Source: Fictibacillus phosphorivorans (lineage in GTDB: Bacteria; Bacillota; Bacilli; Bacillales; Fictibacillaceae). From it: a DNA stretch of 64,000 nt. Made by a program: the position numbers and the translations under genes. The stretch covers positions 62,001 through 126,000 of the forward strand of contig NZ_JAMBOR010000005.1 of the NCBI RefSeq assembly GCF_023715845.1. Direction: 5' to 3'. Shown in pieces: positions 32,711 through 41,871 of this stretch (position 1 is its first letter; each line of letters starts with the position of its first letter). A model generated the notes under the pieces. That model was not told the origin of the DNA. It saw only the letters and a program-made list of their open reading frames with translations, and did no database searches.

Positions 32711-34090
32711 ATGAAGCTGGTACTTTTGTCAGGTGGATCGGGTAAACGCTTATGGCCATTATCAAACGATGCACGCTCTAAACAGTTTTTAAAAGTGCTT
32801 AAGGATAAGAATGGTGAAAGCCAATCGATGATTCAGCGGGTTTGGAGTCAATTAAAAGAAGCAGGTCTCGAACATTCAACACTCATCTCAACAAGCAGTA
32901 CACAAGTAGATATGATCATGAATCAATTGGACCCTGTACGTGATCTGATCGTTGAGCCCGAACGAAGAGACACCTTTCCAGCTGTTTGTTTAGCGGCATC
33001 CTATCTCTACTCTTATAAAAAGGTTGATCCGAATGAAGTAATCGTTGTCCTGCCTGTTGATCCTTATGTAGAACAGCAATTTTTCAATAAAGTGAAGGAA
33101 ATGGAAAAGGTTCTTAAAGAATCGAATGCGAACATCGCATTAATGGGTGTGCAGCCAACTTTTCCATCTGAAAAATATGGCTACATTATTCCAAAACACG
33201 AGGATCGCGCACCTTGGAACGAAGTGAAGTATTTTAAAGAGAAACCATCAACAGCACTCGCGAAGGAATTTATAGAGCTTGGTGGGTTATGGAACTGTGG
33301 CGTATTTGCTTTCAAGTTGAACTACATGATTACGAGATTACAAAACATGGGTCGGCCGACGACTTTTGAAAAATTACTTAAAGAGTATGACAGTCTTCCA
33401 AAAGACAGTATGGACTATGCTGTAATCGAAAAGGAAAAGAATGTTGTTGTGCTCAAGTACGAAGGCTATTGGAAGGATATCGGTACGTGGAACACATTAA
33501 CGGATGAGATGAGTGTGCAACAGGTAGGGGAAGGCATCATCAGTCAAGATTCAGTAAACACCCATCTAATTAACGAACTTCATATTCCTGTCACCATCAT
33601 TGGTGGCTCAAATCTTGTCGTGGCTGCTAGTCCTGATGGCATATTGGTTTCGGATAAAGAAAAAAGTCCGATGATTAAACAATTGTTAAAAGGCGATCAA
33701 CCACAACCCATGTATGAAGAAAAAAGGTGGGGCTGGTATAAGACGTTAGAACATAACAAGATAGATGCCGAGAAAGAAGTCCTTACCAAAAGACTCGTCA
33801 TCCATAAAGGGAAAAACTTGAGTTACCATATGCATATCAATCGTCAGGAAGTATGGATGATTGTAAAGGGCGAGGGGGAGTTTGTCTTAGATGGAAGCAT
33901 AAAAAGAGTAAGAGAAGGAGAGATACTTGAGATTCCTGCAAGGGCGAAACACAGTATTAGAGCGCTAGAAGACCTCGAAATCATTGAGGTTCAAACAGGT
34001 TCTCTATTAACCATTGAAGATGAATTAAGTGTCTCAACGAACTGGGAAGAATGTATTCCTGAAATGAATAAATCTAGTATTGTCATTTAA
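32711..34090 (+). CDS. Mannose-1-phosphate guanylyltransferase, type II with cupin isomerase domain
   Basis: 459 residues. The nucleotidyltransferase signature LVLLSGGSGKRLWPLS is followed by SKQFLKVL, VEPERRDTFPA and the ExPxxxYGYI region (FPSEKYGYIIPK). The C-terminus is a cupin (LSYHMHINRQEVWMIVKGEG) as in ManC/AlgA bifunctional enzymes. It makes GDP-mannose, implying mannose or a derivative in the polymer. It begins three bases after the first glycosyltransferase. Confidence 0.9.
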   Translation: MKLVLLSGGSGKRLWPLSNDARSKQFLKVLKDKNGESQSMIQRVWSQLKEAGLEHSTLISTSSTQVDMIMNQLDPVRDLIVEPERRDTFPAVCLAASYLYSYKKVDPNEVIVVLPVDPYVEQQFFNKVKEMEKVLKESNANIALMGVQPTFPSEKYGYIIPKHEDRAPWNEVKYFKEKPSTALAKEFIELGGLWNCGVFAFKLNYMITRLQNMGRPTTFEKLLKEYDSLPKDSMDYAVIEKEKNVVVLKYEGYWKDIGTWNTLTDEMSVQQVGEGIISQDSVNTHLINELHIPVTIIGGSNLVVAASPDGILVSDKEKSPMIKQLLKGDQPQPMYEEKRWGWYKTLEHNKIDAEKEVLTKRLVIHKGKNLSYHMHINRQEVWMIVKGEGEFVLDGSIKRVREGEILEIPARAKHSIRALEDLEIIEVQTGSLLTIEDELSVSTNWEECIPEMNKSSIVI

Positions 34091-34215
34091 TCTAAATCTA
34101 GTTGCCGATTACCATGGAATTTCATATCTTATAGTATCTATTAGCTTGTCTCTTCAGGAGATGGCTTTAATAGAGTAACAAGTACAAAACTTGTTAAGAA
34201 AGGTATGGGATCTTC

Positions 34216-35046
34216 ATGACAATTGTAGTGGATAACTTTAATGGGGCGAATGATTCAGCCGCTGTTCAGGCAGCTATCGACTATGCCCACACTTATAATG
34301 GGAACAAGACCGTTCTTCTTGCAGACCGTGACTATTATATAACCAGTAAAATTGTGGTCAAAGAAGGCGTACGATTATTGTTTGGTCATGCGTCACGCTT
34401 TGTGATCAGTGGCAACTTCCGAGTTTTAGAGATTCAAAGAAATGCATCATTAGTTGGGGCATACATTGCGATTGATGATGCTAATTTTAACTCACAAGTG
34501 ATATATCTGGATGGAAAATATAGATACTACAACACGTGGAACAGAACAATTATACAAGATATCAATATCGTGAACTGGAGCGGAAGCTATAAAGGTACAG
34601 GGCTGCATCTTTATTCGAACGGTACCAATCACGAAATCTCATTTGTTAATTTTCGAAACATCAATATCGCAGGATTAAATACAGCCATTCGTTTACAGAG
34701 TGTTCAGCCGGCTACAGGGTATAGCTGGATCAATGCGAATCGTTTTGAAAGTGTATCGATCGATGACTGTGTTCAAGGGATCACGTTTATCTCAAGCGAA
34801 AGCATCCCGAATGAATGCAGCGGGAATCTTTTTACGAATTTGCAGATTCAGCCTTCAGGCCAAACCGTTAAACTGATGACCATTTCCAGCCAGTACAATG
34901 AATTTCATGGAATGGCATGGGATTTAACGCAAGTGAAAAATAATACGCTCGTGGAATTCACGGCACAAAGTTCATACAACAAACTAGATATTAGAAGCAT
35001 ACCTGCTTCAAGAATTGTAGATAAAGGTCAGTTCAATATGAAGTGA
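34216..35046 (+). CDS. Right-handed beta-helix (pectate-lyase-like) protein without signal peptide
   Basis: 276 residues. The start VVDNFNGANDSAAVQAAID is that of Pectate_lyase_3/tailspike-type beta helices; repeated short strands with N-rich turns follow (FVNFRNINIAGLN, NRFESVSIDDC, GNLFTNLQIQPSG, YNEFHGMAWDLT). No secretion signal or membrane segment is visible, odd for an enzyme acting on exported polymer. It could modify lipid-linked intermediates inside the cell or leave by another route. It sits 126 bp after manC and is followed by a terminator inside the operon. Confidence 0.65.
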   Translation: MTIVVDNFNGANDSAAVQAAIDYAHTYNGNKTVLLADRDYYITSKIVVKEGVRLLFGHASRFVISGNFRVLEIQRNASLVGAYIAIDDANFNSQVIYLDGKYRYYNTWNRTIIQDINIVNWSGSYKGTGLHLYSNGTNHEISFVNFRNINIAGLNTAIRLQSVQPATGYSWINANRFESVSIDDCVQGITFISSESIPNECSGNLFTNLQIQPSGQTVKLMTISSQYNEFHGMAWDLTQVKNNTLVEFTAQSSYNKLDIRSIPASRIVDKGQFNMK

Positions 35047-35052
35047 ATAGTT

Positions 35053-35077
35053 AAAACTCCAAGTTTTGGAGTTTTTT
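35053..35077 (+). terminator. Terminator inside the exopolysaccharide operon
   Basis: AACTCCA pairs with TGGAGTT, followed by TTTTTTC. It would let the first three genes be transcribed more than the export genes. Confidence 0.7.
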
Positions 35078-35169
35078 CGTTGGAGGTTCGACATCGGGAA
35101 AAATTCAAGGAATCCTCTTTTTTTACCGTTAGAGTTCATTATTTCGAACAAATGCAAGGGGGGCTAATG

Positions 35170-35898
35170 ATGGAACAACGAATAGACTTAATGAGGTTTC
35201 TTCAGATCTTAAAAAATAGAGCCATTACAATTTTTTTAACGACCCTGTTTGTTTCGTTACTCGCTGTAATCGTCTCGATCTATTTTGTAAAACCAAGCTA
35301 TGAAGCAACAGAGTACATCATTGTTGGGAAAGAACAGAATGAAAACAGCTTTACAGAAAACCAGGAGCTGATCCGTATCCTAGCTTCAGCTGTCGATCTC
35401 ATTAAGAGTCCTATCGTTTTGAACGCTGTAAATAATGAGTTAGGTAATGAGGACAGTTTAAAAGAACTGGAAGAGAAGATATCGGTTCAAAACAATAAGG
35501 ACTCCCAGATTATCCACATCGTCATTAAAGAATCAGATCCTGAAAAATCAAAACAAATCGCCTATACCGTCGGGAACGTGTCGGTAAAAAAATTAAATGA
35601 TCTTTTAAACGTAAAAAACTTAAAAATCGTGAGTAAATCGGAATTCGATATCTCAGTGAAACAAGTGGGCAATCCATTCATTAATATCGCGATCGGGTTA
35701 TTTGTTGGGTTATTCCTTGGAATTGGCCTAGGTATGCTGAAAGAATATCTGGATAACTCGATCCAAGACCCATCACAGGTAGAGCGGTTGCTCGGTCTCC
35801 CTGTTTTAGGCCAACTCAAGGTTAGAAAAAAAGAAAAGACGATGTTTTCCTTTCATTCAAGAATCATGAAAAGAGGGGATGTAAGTGCTAGGGCTTAA
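35170..35898 (+). CDS. Wzz/CapA-type chain-length and kinase-modulator protein
   Basis: ATG 35170 lies six bases after AAGGGGGG; the longer frame from 35080 runs through the preceding terminator. The 242-residue protein has an N-terminal membrane segment (TIFLTTLFVSLLAVIVSIYF), an extracellular helical domain, and a second segment (NIAIGLFVGLFLGIGLGML) followed by a short cytoplasmic tail. This is the CapA/EpsA plan of Firmicutes, which activates a separate BY-kinase. The next gene overlaps by 14 bases and encodes that partner. Confidence 0.85.
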   Translation: MEQRIDLMRFLQILKNRAITIFLTTLFVSLLAVIVSIYFVKPSYEATEYIIVGKEQNENSFTENQELIRILASAVDLIKSPIVLNAVNNELGNEDSLKELEEKISVQNNKDSQIIHIVIKESDPEKSKQIAYTVGNVSVKKLNDLLNVKNLKIVSKSEFDISVKQVGNPFINIAIGLFVGLFLGIGLGMLKEYLDNSIQDPSQVERLLGLPVLGQLKVRKKEKTMFSFHSRIMKRGDVSARA

Positions 35899-36502
35899 GA
35901 GAAGGCAATCCAAAATCAACAAAAGTACAGAGCAGGTGAGAATTTTAAGAAGTAACCTGGAAAAACAATTAGAAGACAATACATCGCATCGTTTGATGAT
36001 TACATCACCAAAAGGACGATCTCCACATGTTTATGTCTCTTCTCATTTAGCTGTTTCCTTTGCAGAACAAGGGAAGAATGTGTTGTTAGTAGACGCGGAT
36101 ATAAGAAACCCAAGTTTGCATAAATATTTCAGCATTCCGAATACAAAAGGATTTATCGATGTTGTTCTAAACGGAGATAACCTCTTTCAAGTTCGGAATC
36201 ATTACATGAAACGCTTATCTATTCTCACTGCTGGTAATCTATCCAATCCAGTTGAAGAGCTATGGATCAGAAAAAAAGTCCAAGATGCTGTAGAAGCGTG
36301 GAAAGATCAGTTTGATCTCGTATTGTTTCATGCGCCAAGCTATTTAGAATTTTCCGATGCACAAGTTTTGGTCGATCAATGTGATGGCGTACTACTTGTC
36401 GTTCAGTCAGGTAAAACCAAATTGAAAGATACTGAAGCAACTAAAAAACAGATCGATCGTTCAAAAAAACCGATACTTGGTGTGATCTATCAGAAGGATT
36501 AG
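35885..36502 (+). CDS. BY-kinase (CapB/EpsB)-like protein with a degenerate P-loop
   Basis: 205 residues, GTG start overlapping the modulator gene. The Walker A' motif LLVDADIRNP (67-76) and the general fold are kept, but the P-loop position reads SPKGRSPHVYVSS (41-53) instead of the expected GxGKST, so the ATP-binding lysine and Ser/Thr are missing. Walker B reads LVLFHAPS where DTPP is usual, and the C-terminus (VIYQKD) has no tyrosine cluster. It may act as a non-catalytic partner or regulator of polymer export rather than as a kinase. Confidence 0.8.
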   Translation: MLGLKRRQSKINKSTEQVRILRSNLEKQLEDNTSHRLMITSPKGRSPHVYVSSHLAVSFAEQGKNVLLVDADIRNPSLHKYFSIPNTKGFIDVVLNGDNLFQVRNHYMKRLSILTAGNLSNPVEELWIRKKVQDAVEAWKDQFDLVLFHAPSYLEFSDAQVLVDQCDGVLLVVQSGKTKLKDTEATKKQIDRSKKPILGVIYQKD

Positions 36503-36516
36503 AAGGGTGCTTAACC

Positions 36517-37980
36517 ATGAAAGAATGGAGACCGAATTCTATTTCAAAAAATATCTTTCACCTTTTTTATAGTACAGCAGCAGCAAGTTTCATAAATGCG
36601 CTTGTTCTTATCTATTTAGCTTCTTATCTAGAAGCCTATCATTACGGCATGTTTAGTGTGGCGTTAGCATCCGCGATGATCATGGGATACTTTACAGATG
36701 CAGGACTAACGGAAATTGCGATACGAGAAGGGTCTAAAAAGGATGCAGATGTAACAGCAGTCTTATCCTCTTACATAAAGGTGAGGGCACTTCTCCTTCT
36801 CATCACATTGATTGGCGGCTCTTGCTTTATATCTTTTTTTTACTCCAATAACCAGGAGCTAATCAACGTTGCTTATTTTTTATCGATTCCGATGGTAGTA
36901 GGATTAGCGCTCCAAGGTGTCGGCACGATGTTCTTTCAATTGGTGAGAAAGATGCAGTATATCGGGATCATCAAGATGTTTTCCGCTGTTATGCTCATTT
37001 GCACGCTCTTGTTAAGCATCCTGTTCTCGCTTTCACCGATTATCGTGTGTCTCATGTATGGGATTTCCTATTGTATAGCGGGTGTCTTTGCCATCATTCT
37101 TGTGGTGAGTCAGATTCCAATTCGCTTAAATGTACCTTTTTTGCCTGGCTTTTTAAAGCATTTCACATCGTTCATGTTCAGCGGGCTGTTGTTTATCATA
37201 ACCCCTCAACTGGGCCCCATCGTTTTAGAGAAAACATTAACGCTGAAAGAGGTTGGTTTGTTCGCGGTGGCTTACCGCATACCCCAGGCGTTGCAACAAC
37301 TCCCCTTAATGATTGCGGGAGCATATCGGCCCGTGATGTTTAGCCGGTATCATAACGACCAAATGGCAGACTATTCATCCTTACATGTCATGCTGATTAA
37401 AAGCATGGCGCTCTTTGGAATGGTGATCGCTGTACCGATCTTTTATCTTTCTGATGAGTTCATCCTTCTGTTATTCGGAGAGAGCTGGCTGCCGGCTTCA
37501 CAAGCGTTAAGCTTATTGGCTCTATTCGTGGTATTCCAAGCGATCGGTATCGGTCTAGCTGATGGCTTAACGACAAGAGGGATGCAGCGTTACAGAACGG
37601 GGGTGCAGTTATTTGCAGTGGTAGCGGGTGTTCTGCTCTATGTGTTAGGAAGCTGGAAGTATGGCGTAATAGGTGGCGCTTATGCGGGTCTAGCGGTTGA
37701 GATCATTGCACTTTTCGGCTTTTGGTTTTTCCTTCCGAACAGAAAACAACTAGCGCAAAAAACACTCTTACCGTATCTGCTTTATTTTGGATTGTTCTTG
37801 TCTATAGGTACCACAGCATTTTCAGGCTATCCATTTATAGGGGCGATCGTTCACCTCGTGGGTATGTTGCTGCTGGTTTACTTAGATAAAGAGATGAGAG
37901 AGAAGGTAGCTGGCCTTCTTCATGGGGTGAACGCTAGATTAAAGGTAAAGGAGAGAGTAGGAAATGCAATCCATAAATAG
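36517..37980 (+). CDS. Wzx-type polysaccharide flippase
   Basis: 487 residues with about 14 membrane segments and the start typical of the MOP exporter superfamily (SKNIFHLFYSTAAASFINAL, then YGMFSVALASAMIMGYFTDA). It would flip undecaprenyl-linked repeat units across the membrane. Ends 17 bases inside the polymerase gene. Confidence 0.88.
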   Translation: MKEWRPNSISKNIFHLFYSTAAASFINALVLIYLASYLEAYHYGMFSVALASAMIMGYFTDAGLTEIAIREGSKKDADVTAVLSSYIKVRALLLLITLIGGSCFISFFYSNNQELINVAYFLSIPMVVGLALQGVGTMFFQLVRKMQYIGIIKMFSAVMLICTLLLSILFSLSPIIVCLMYGISYCIAGVFAIILVVSQIPIRLNVPFLPGFLKHFTSFMFSGLLFIITPQLGPIVLEKTLTLKEVGLFAVAYRIPQALQQLPLMIAGAYRPVMFSRYHNDQMADYSSLHVMLIKSMALFGMVIAVPIFYLSDEFILLLFGESWLPASQALSLLALFVVFQAIGIGLADGLTTRGMQRYRTGVQLFAVVAGVLLYVLGSWKYGVIGGAYAGLAVEIIALFGFWFFLPNRKQLAQKTLLPYLLYFGLFLSIGTTAFSGYPFIGAIVHLVGMLLLVYLDKEMREKVAGLLHGVNARLKVKERVGNAIHK

Positions 37981-39202
37981 AAAAGAAAGCTTTCCCATTG
38001 CTTTGTTTTTGCTGATCCTGCTCGTTCCTTTAGGAAAATATAGTATCGACTTCGGTTTTGCCTTAAAGCCATACATGCTCTTTTTAGTCATTTTTTTTAT
38101 CATCCATCTGTCGAGCATGCAGTTTCAAAGGCTTCAACTGTTTGAATGTGGATTGCTTTTATTCTATATCGCCTATTGCTTATCTGGCGTGTTTGCGCTG
38201 TATGGTTCGGCTAGTCTTAGGATTATTTGCGGGATTGCCTTATATCTAGTTTGCTATTTTTTGATGAAACGTTTGTTGGGAAGCGCTAAAGAATCATTGA
38301 TTGAAAACGCGATCTCTTATGCAGGGATTCTCTTTAATATTGGAAATCTAGTGTTCTACTTTTTAGGATTGAAGAAGTTGAACTTCATTATGCAGGGGGA
38401 TGGGATCTACTCAGTCGGTGTATTTATGGACCGTGAGTATCCGAGGTTGATCGGCTTGACAGCTGATCCGAACTACCTTGTTTTCTATAACACCATCTTT
38501 TTCACTTATTTTCTATGTAATCTTAACGTGAAACGAAATCGAATCGGATTAATTCTATGCATCCTGGCCAGTCTGCTTACCTTTTCTAGGGGAGGGTTGG
38601 CGGCATACATCCTGATTTTCCTCCTTTATATCGCGATTCTGAACAATCCTATCAAACAAGTAAAACTTTTGATCGGTGCCTTTTTATCAGTGACGATCAC
38701 CCTTTACATAGCAGTTACATTTTTTCGATTGGATATTTATAGTGTCATAGAATCTCGCATGCAAGATTTTTCGAGTGATGGAGGGAGCGGAAGGTTTGAG
38801 TTATGGAGTCGAGCATGGGGATATTTTATGGAAAGTCCATGGATCGGAGTAGGAGCATCAAACTTCCTTCCTTATAACCAATACCAGTTTGGTGATTCGC
38901 TGCAAGTGCATAATACATTTTTAGAAATATTATCAGAGTCAGGTGCCCTAGGGTTATTTTGCTTCTCTCTCTTCCTGTTATTTGTAGTGGTACAGCTGTT
39001 TCAACATCGTGTTCATCGAACAAAGCCGTATTTATTTCTAGCTTTCTTCGGTTTCATCATGCAGATGGTTTCTCTATCTGTGATCATCAATGATTTGTTC
39101 TTTATGTATCTCGCTTTACTTGCCGTTCATTTTCATGAAGCAGAGAAGGCGTTTACGTATGAACCACCAAAAAATCTATTGCGAGAGGGTGTGAGGCCAT
39201 GA
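37964..39202 (+). CDS. O-antigen ligase/Wzy-type polymerase
   Basis: 412 residues with about ten membrane segments and a long outer loop containing DGGSGRFELWSRAWGYF and WIGVGASNFL, then QVHNTFLEILSESGALG, the Wzy_C signature with conserved arginine and histidine. It would polymerise repeat units on the outer face. It overlaps the flippase by 17 bases and the next glycosyltransferase by four. Confidence 0.85.
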   Translation: MQSINRKESFPIALFLLILLVPLGKYSIDFGFALKPYMLFLVIFFIIHLSSMQFQRLQLFECGLLLFYIAYCLSGVFALYGSASLRIICGIALYLVCYFLMKRLLGSAKESLIENAISYAGILFNIGNLVFYFLGLKKLNFIMQGDGIYSVGVFMDREYPRLIGLTADPNYLVFYNTIFFTYFLCNLNVKRNRIGLILCILASLLTFSRGGLAAYILIFLLYIAILNNPIKQVKLLIGAFLSVTITLYIAVTFFRLDIYSVIESRMQDFSSDGGSGRFELWSRAWGYFMESPWIGVGASNFLPYNQYQFGDSLQVHNTFLEILSESGALGLFCFSLFLLFVVVQLFQHRVHRTKPYLFLAFFGFIMQMVSLSVIINDLFFMYLALLAVHFHEAEKAFTYEPPKNLLREGVRP

Positions 39203-40263
39203 ATGTTCTTTTGTTGACTGACAAACTTACAACAGGCGGAGCAGAAATGTATTTTTGTAAACTGGAAAACAATCTTCCGGATGGTGAGGTAAACGTTTAT
39301 GCGGCTGCAGCACCTGGAGAGCTGTATACGCATATTAAACATAAAGACCGTTTCACAGCGCTAAAGAGGTCCAATCCTTTCTATAATTTTTGGCAAATAC
39401 GTCAGCTGATTCTTAAAGAGAGAATAGACATCATCCATGCAAACAGCTTACGAGCAGTTTTGATGCTGTTCTTGATTCGACTAACCATGATCCATTCGTT
39501 TCTTTGCATCTACACGAAGCACAATGTCACGATTTTAGAAAAGAAAGCTCCTTTCCTTATGGCCTTTTTGTTGAATCATTTTGTTAACAAAGTGATAACG
39601 GTCAGTCACTTTGAAAGTGAGAATCTCCTGCGAATAGGCGTGTATGTTGATAAGCTCATCACGATCTACAATGGAGTCGATCTCGAACAATTTAAGTACC
39701 AAGATAAAAAGAAGTCGAAAATGTTTAAGGTTGGAATCTTAGCACGAGTTTCAGAAGAAAAGAACCATGCTTTATTTGTCGAGATCGCTAACACGTTACG
39801 AGATGATTCCGATATTGAATTTTACGTGGCGGGGGATGGGCCAGAGCTCCCTGTCATTAGGGAACGAATAAAAGATTTGCAATTAGAGGACAAAGTGAAG
39901 GTAATCGGAAACGTTAAGCATCCAGAATCCTTTATTTCTGAAATGGATGTACTGCTCTTAACGTCGAAGAGAGAGGTCTTTCCGATGGTTGTTTTAGAAG
40001 CGATGGCTGTCGGCACACCCATGATTTCAATCGATCGAGGTGGCATTAAGGAAGCCATTATAGACAGTGAGACAGGAATTCTCATCGCAGACCATTCCAT
40101 TGAAGCATTTTGCAGCAAAATAAAAGAATTAAAAGAGAACAAGTTGCTGCGATTGAGGGTGATTGAAAGAGCCAGAGATAAGGTGAAAAAAGAATTCTCA
40201 TTAAATCAAATGGTCGAGCTTACGTATCAAGAGTATCAGAAGCAAAGGAAATTTTTTTTATAG
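39199..40263 (+). CDS. GT4-family glycosyltransferase
   Basis: 354 residues. Start LLLTDKLTTGGAEMYFCKLE has the GG-AE acceptor-side signature, and the donor side shows VGILARVSEEKNHALFVEIA with KREVFPMVVLEAMAVGTPMI, the EX7E motif of family 4. Four-base overlap with the polymerase. It adds one sugar of the repeat unit; specificity unknown. Confidence 0.88.
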   Translation: MNVLLLTDKLTTGGAEMYFCKLENNLPDGEVNVYAAAAPGELYTHIKHKDRFTALKRSNPFYNFWQIRQLILKERIDIIHANSLRAVLMLFLIRLTMIHSFLCIYTKHNVTILEKKAPFLMAFLLNHFVNKVITVSHFESENLLRIGVYVDKLITIYNGVDLEQFKYQDKKKSKMFKVGILARVSEEKNHALFVEIANTLRDDSDIEFYVAGDGPELPVIRERIKDLQLEDKVKVIGNVKHPESFISEMDVLLLTSKREVFPMVVLEAMAVGTPMISIDRGGIKEAIIDSETGILIADHSIEAFCSKIKELKENKLLRLRVIERARDKVKKEFSLNQMVELTYQEYQKQRKFFL

Positions 40264-40267
40264 GTAT

Positions 40268-40283
40268 GTTCTTTATTAAGAAC
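40268..40283. promoter_or_regulatory. SinR-type operator inside the exopolysaccharide operon
   Basis: GTTCTTTATTAAGAAC, a full dyad, stands five bases after one stop codon and 51 bp before the priming transferase gene, so that gene may have its own SinR control or SinR may block elongation. Confidence 0.7.
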
Positions 40284-40333
40284 TTTTTAAGTTGTGAAAT
40301 GAACAACGCGGGAGTGGAAGGGAGTTTTTAAAA

Positions 40334-41707
40334 ATGTTAGAAGACTTTAAAGTTCGCTTTTACCAGATTTTAATGGCATCCGTTGATTTCTTTCTCGTTT
40401 TTTTAAGCTTTCAGGTGTCGGTTTATGTATATCGTTTAATAGATAGCACCACCCTTACAACTTCAGATTTTGTAGCTGTGTCTGTGTCGTGTGTTTCTCT
40501 GATCCTCTTATTCTTTTTTGATTGTTATTCGTTAGTAAAAAGAAAGAGTTTAAAGTTCATCTTTGGTAATTCTTTTCTAGCATTATTACTTTCCAATCTA
40601 CCTTTTCTTTTCATTGCAAATCCACAAGTCGTGTTCTTTTCTTTTATCATACAAATACTTTTGATCGGCTTTATTCGGTATGGCTGGTGGTCCGTATCTA
40701 AAATACAATCCGGTCAAAAGAAGGTTTGGATTATATCGAACGATGCTGATGAAAGAAATAGAAACGTAAATAAGCTGCTGAACCACGCATCAGGCTGGTT
40801 TGAATTATCAGGAACGATCTCAGCTAAGGAATATCAAACAATCAATCAATATGATAGTGATTTGGATGCGATCCTTTTGTGTCCTTCGGTTAAAGGCGAG
40901 CAAAAAGATGAGGTCATTCAGTATTTTTCACACGCGAAGATCGAGATTCTACTCATCCCTGATTTTACTGATCTGCTTGTAGCTACAAGCCATCCTCAAC
41001 AGCTGGATGATAGGATGATCTATTCCATTCAGCCACCTTATATAACAAAAAGTAACGAGATAAGTAAGAGGGTGTTCGATCTTGTCATTTCAACGATCCT
41101 ACTCGTCATTAGCAGTCCGATCATGCTTTTCTTATACATCTTGATTCCATTAACTTCAAAAGGTTCGGCGTTATATCTTCAAGAAAGGATCGGATTAAAC
41201 GGAAAACCGTATTCTATTTATAAATTTAGAAGCATGGAGAATAATGCTGAAAAGATGACAGGCCCTACTTTAGCCGCAAGTAATGATCCACGGGTCACAT
41301 CCGTTGGAAAGTGGATCAGAGCAACGCGTTTGGATGAACTGCCTCAGCTTTTTAACGTGTTACGAGGAGATATGAGTATCGTTGGTCCGAGGCCAGAACG
41401 GGATTATTTTGTAAAACAATTTAAGGATGAGATTCCTGAATATGAAGATCGATTAACGGTAAAACCCGGGATTACAGGGCTCGCTCAGGTACTGGCTAAC
41501 TACACGACTACGGTTGAAGACAAGCTGCATTATGATTTATTGTACATTCGACACTACACTCTTGTGTTAGATATCAAGATTTTATTGCAAACACTAAGGG
41601 TGATCGTACAAAGAGATCAAGCTCAAGGAGTTTCGATCCAATCTCTCGTGTCACCTAAGGATTTTGCGCTTTCTCCGTTAAAGATAAACAAGCAGCACAA
41701 AGCTTAA
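40334..41707 (+). CDS. Undecaprenyl-phosphate sugar phosphotransferase (priming transferase)
   Basis: 457 residues. Four or five N-terminal membrane segments and a CoA-binding-like middle domain precede the bacterial sugar transferase domain: KRVFDLVISTILLVISSP, then PYSIYKFRSMENNAE, RATRLDELPQLFNVLRGDMS and VGPRPERDYF, with KPGITGLAQV. It transfers the first sugar-1-phosphate to undecaprenyl phosphate and so starts repeat-unit synthesis. Last gene of the operon, separately preceded by a SinR-type dyad. Confidence 0.93.
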   Translation: MLEDFKVRFYQILMASVDFFLVFLSFQVSVYVYRLIDSTTLTTSDFVAVSVSCVSLILLFFFDCYSLVKRKSLKFIFGNSFLALLLSNLPFLFIANPQVVFFSFIIQILLIGFIRYGWWSVSKIQSGQKKVWIISNDADERNRNVNKLLNHASGWFELSGTISAKEYQTINQYDSDLDAILLCPSVKGEQKDEVIQYFSHAKIEILLIPDFTDLLVATSHPQQLDDRMIYSIQPPYITKSNEISKRVFDLVISTILLVISSPIMLFLYILIPLTSKGSALYLQERIGLNGKPYSIYKFRSMENNAEKMTGPTLAASNDPRVTSVGKWIRATRLDELPQLFNVLRGDMSIVGPRPERDYFVKQFKDEIPEYEDRLTVKPGITGLAQVLANYTTTVEDKLHYDLLYIRHYTLVLDIKILLQTLRVIVQRDQAQGVSIQSLVSPKDFALSPLKINKQHKA

Positions 41708-41750
41708 TAGATGGACTGATCAAAAATGGCCGGGAAAGTGAATGCAAACC

Positions 41751-41830
41751 GTGCAACAAATAGGGTCACTGTACAAAAAAGAAGCGCGACCGTACAATTT
41801 TTCCCTTCCACCGTACTAACGTACAAAACG
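41751..41830. repeat. Phased GTACAA-type array upstream of sinR copy 2
   Basis: GTGCAA (41751), GTACAA (41771), GTACAA (41792) and GTACTA (41813) recur at 20, 21 and 21 nt, each preceded by AC[CT], with an extra GTACAA at 41821. It fills most of the gap between the priming transferase gene and the second sinR. Confidence 0.6.
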
Positions 41831-41871
41831 TATATATGCCGTCTACCTTTATAAAAAGAGGGTGATATTTT

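Noticed and set aside
35080..35169. N-terminal extension of the Wzz-like protein
   Set aside because: It starts next to the internal terminator and lacks a ribosome site, whereas ATG 35170 has AAGGGGGG.
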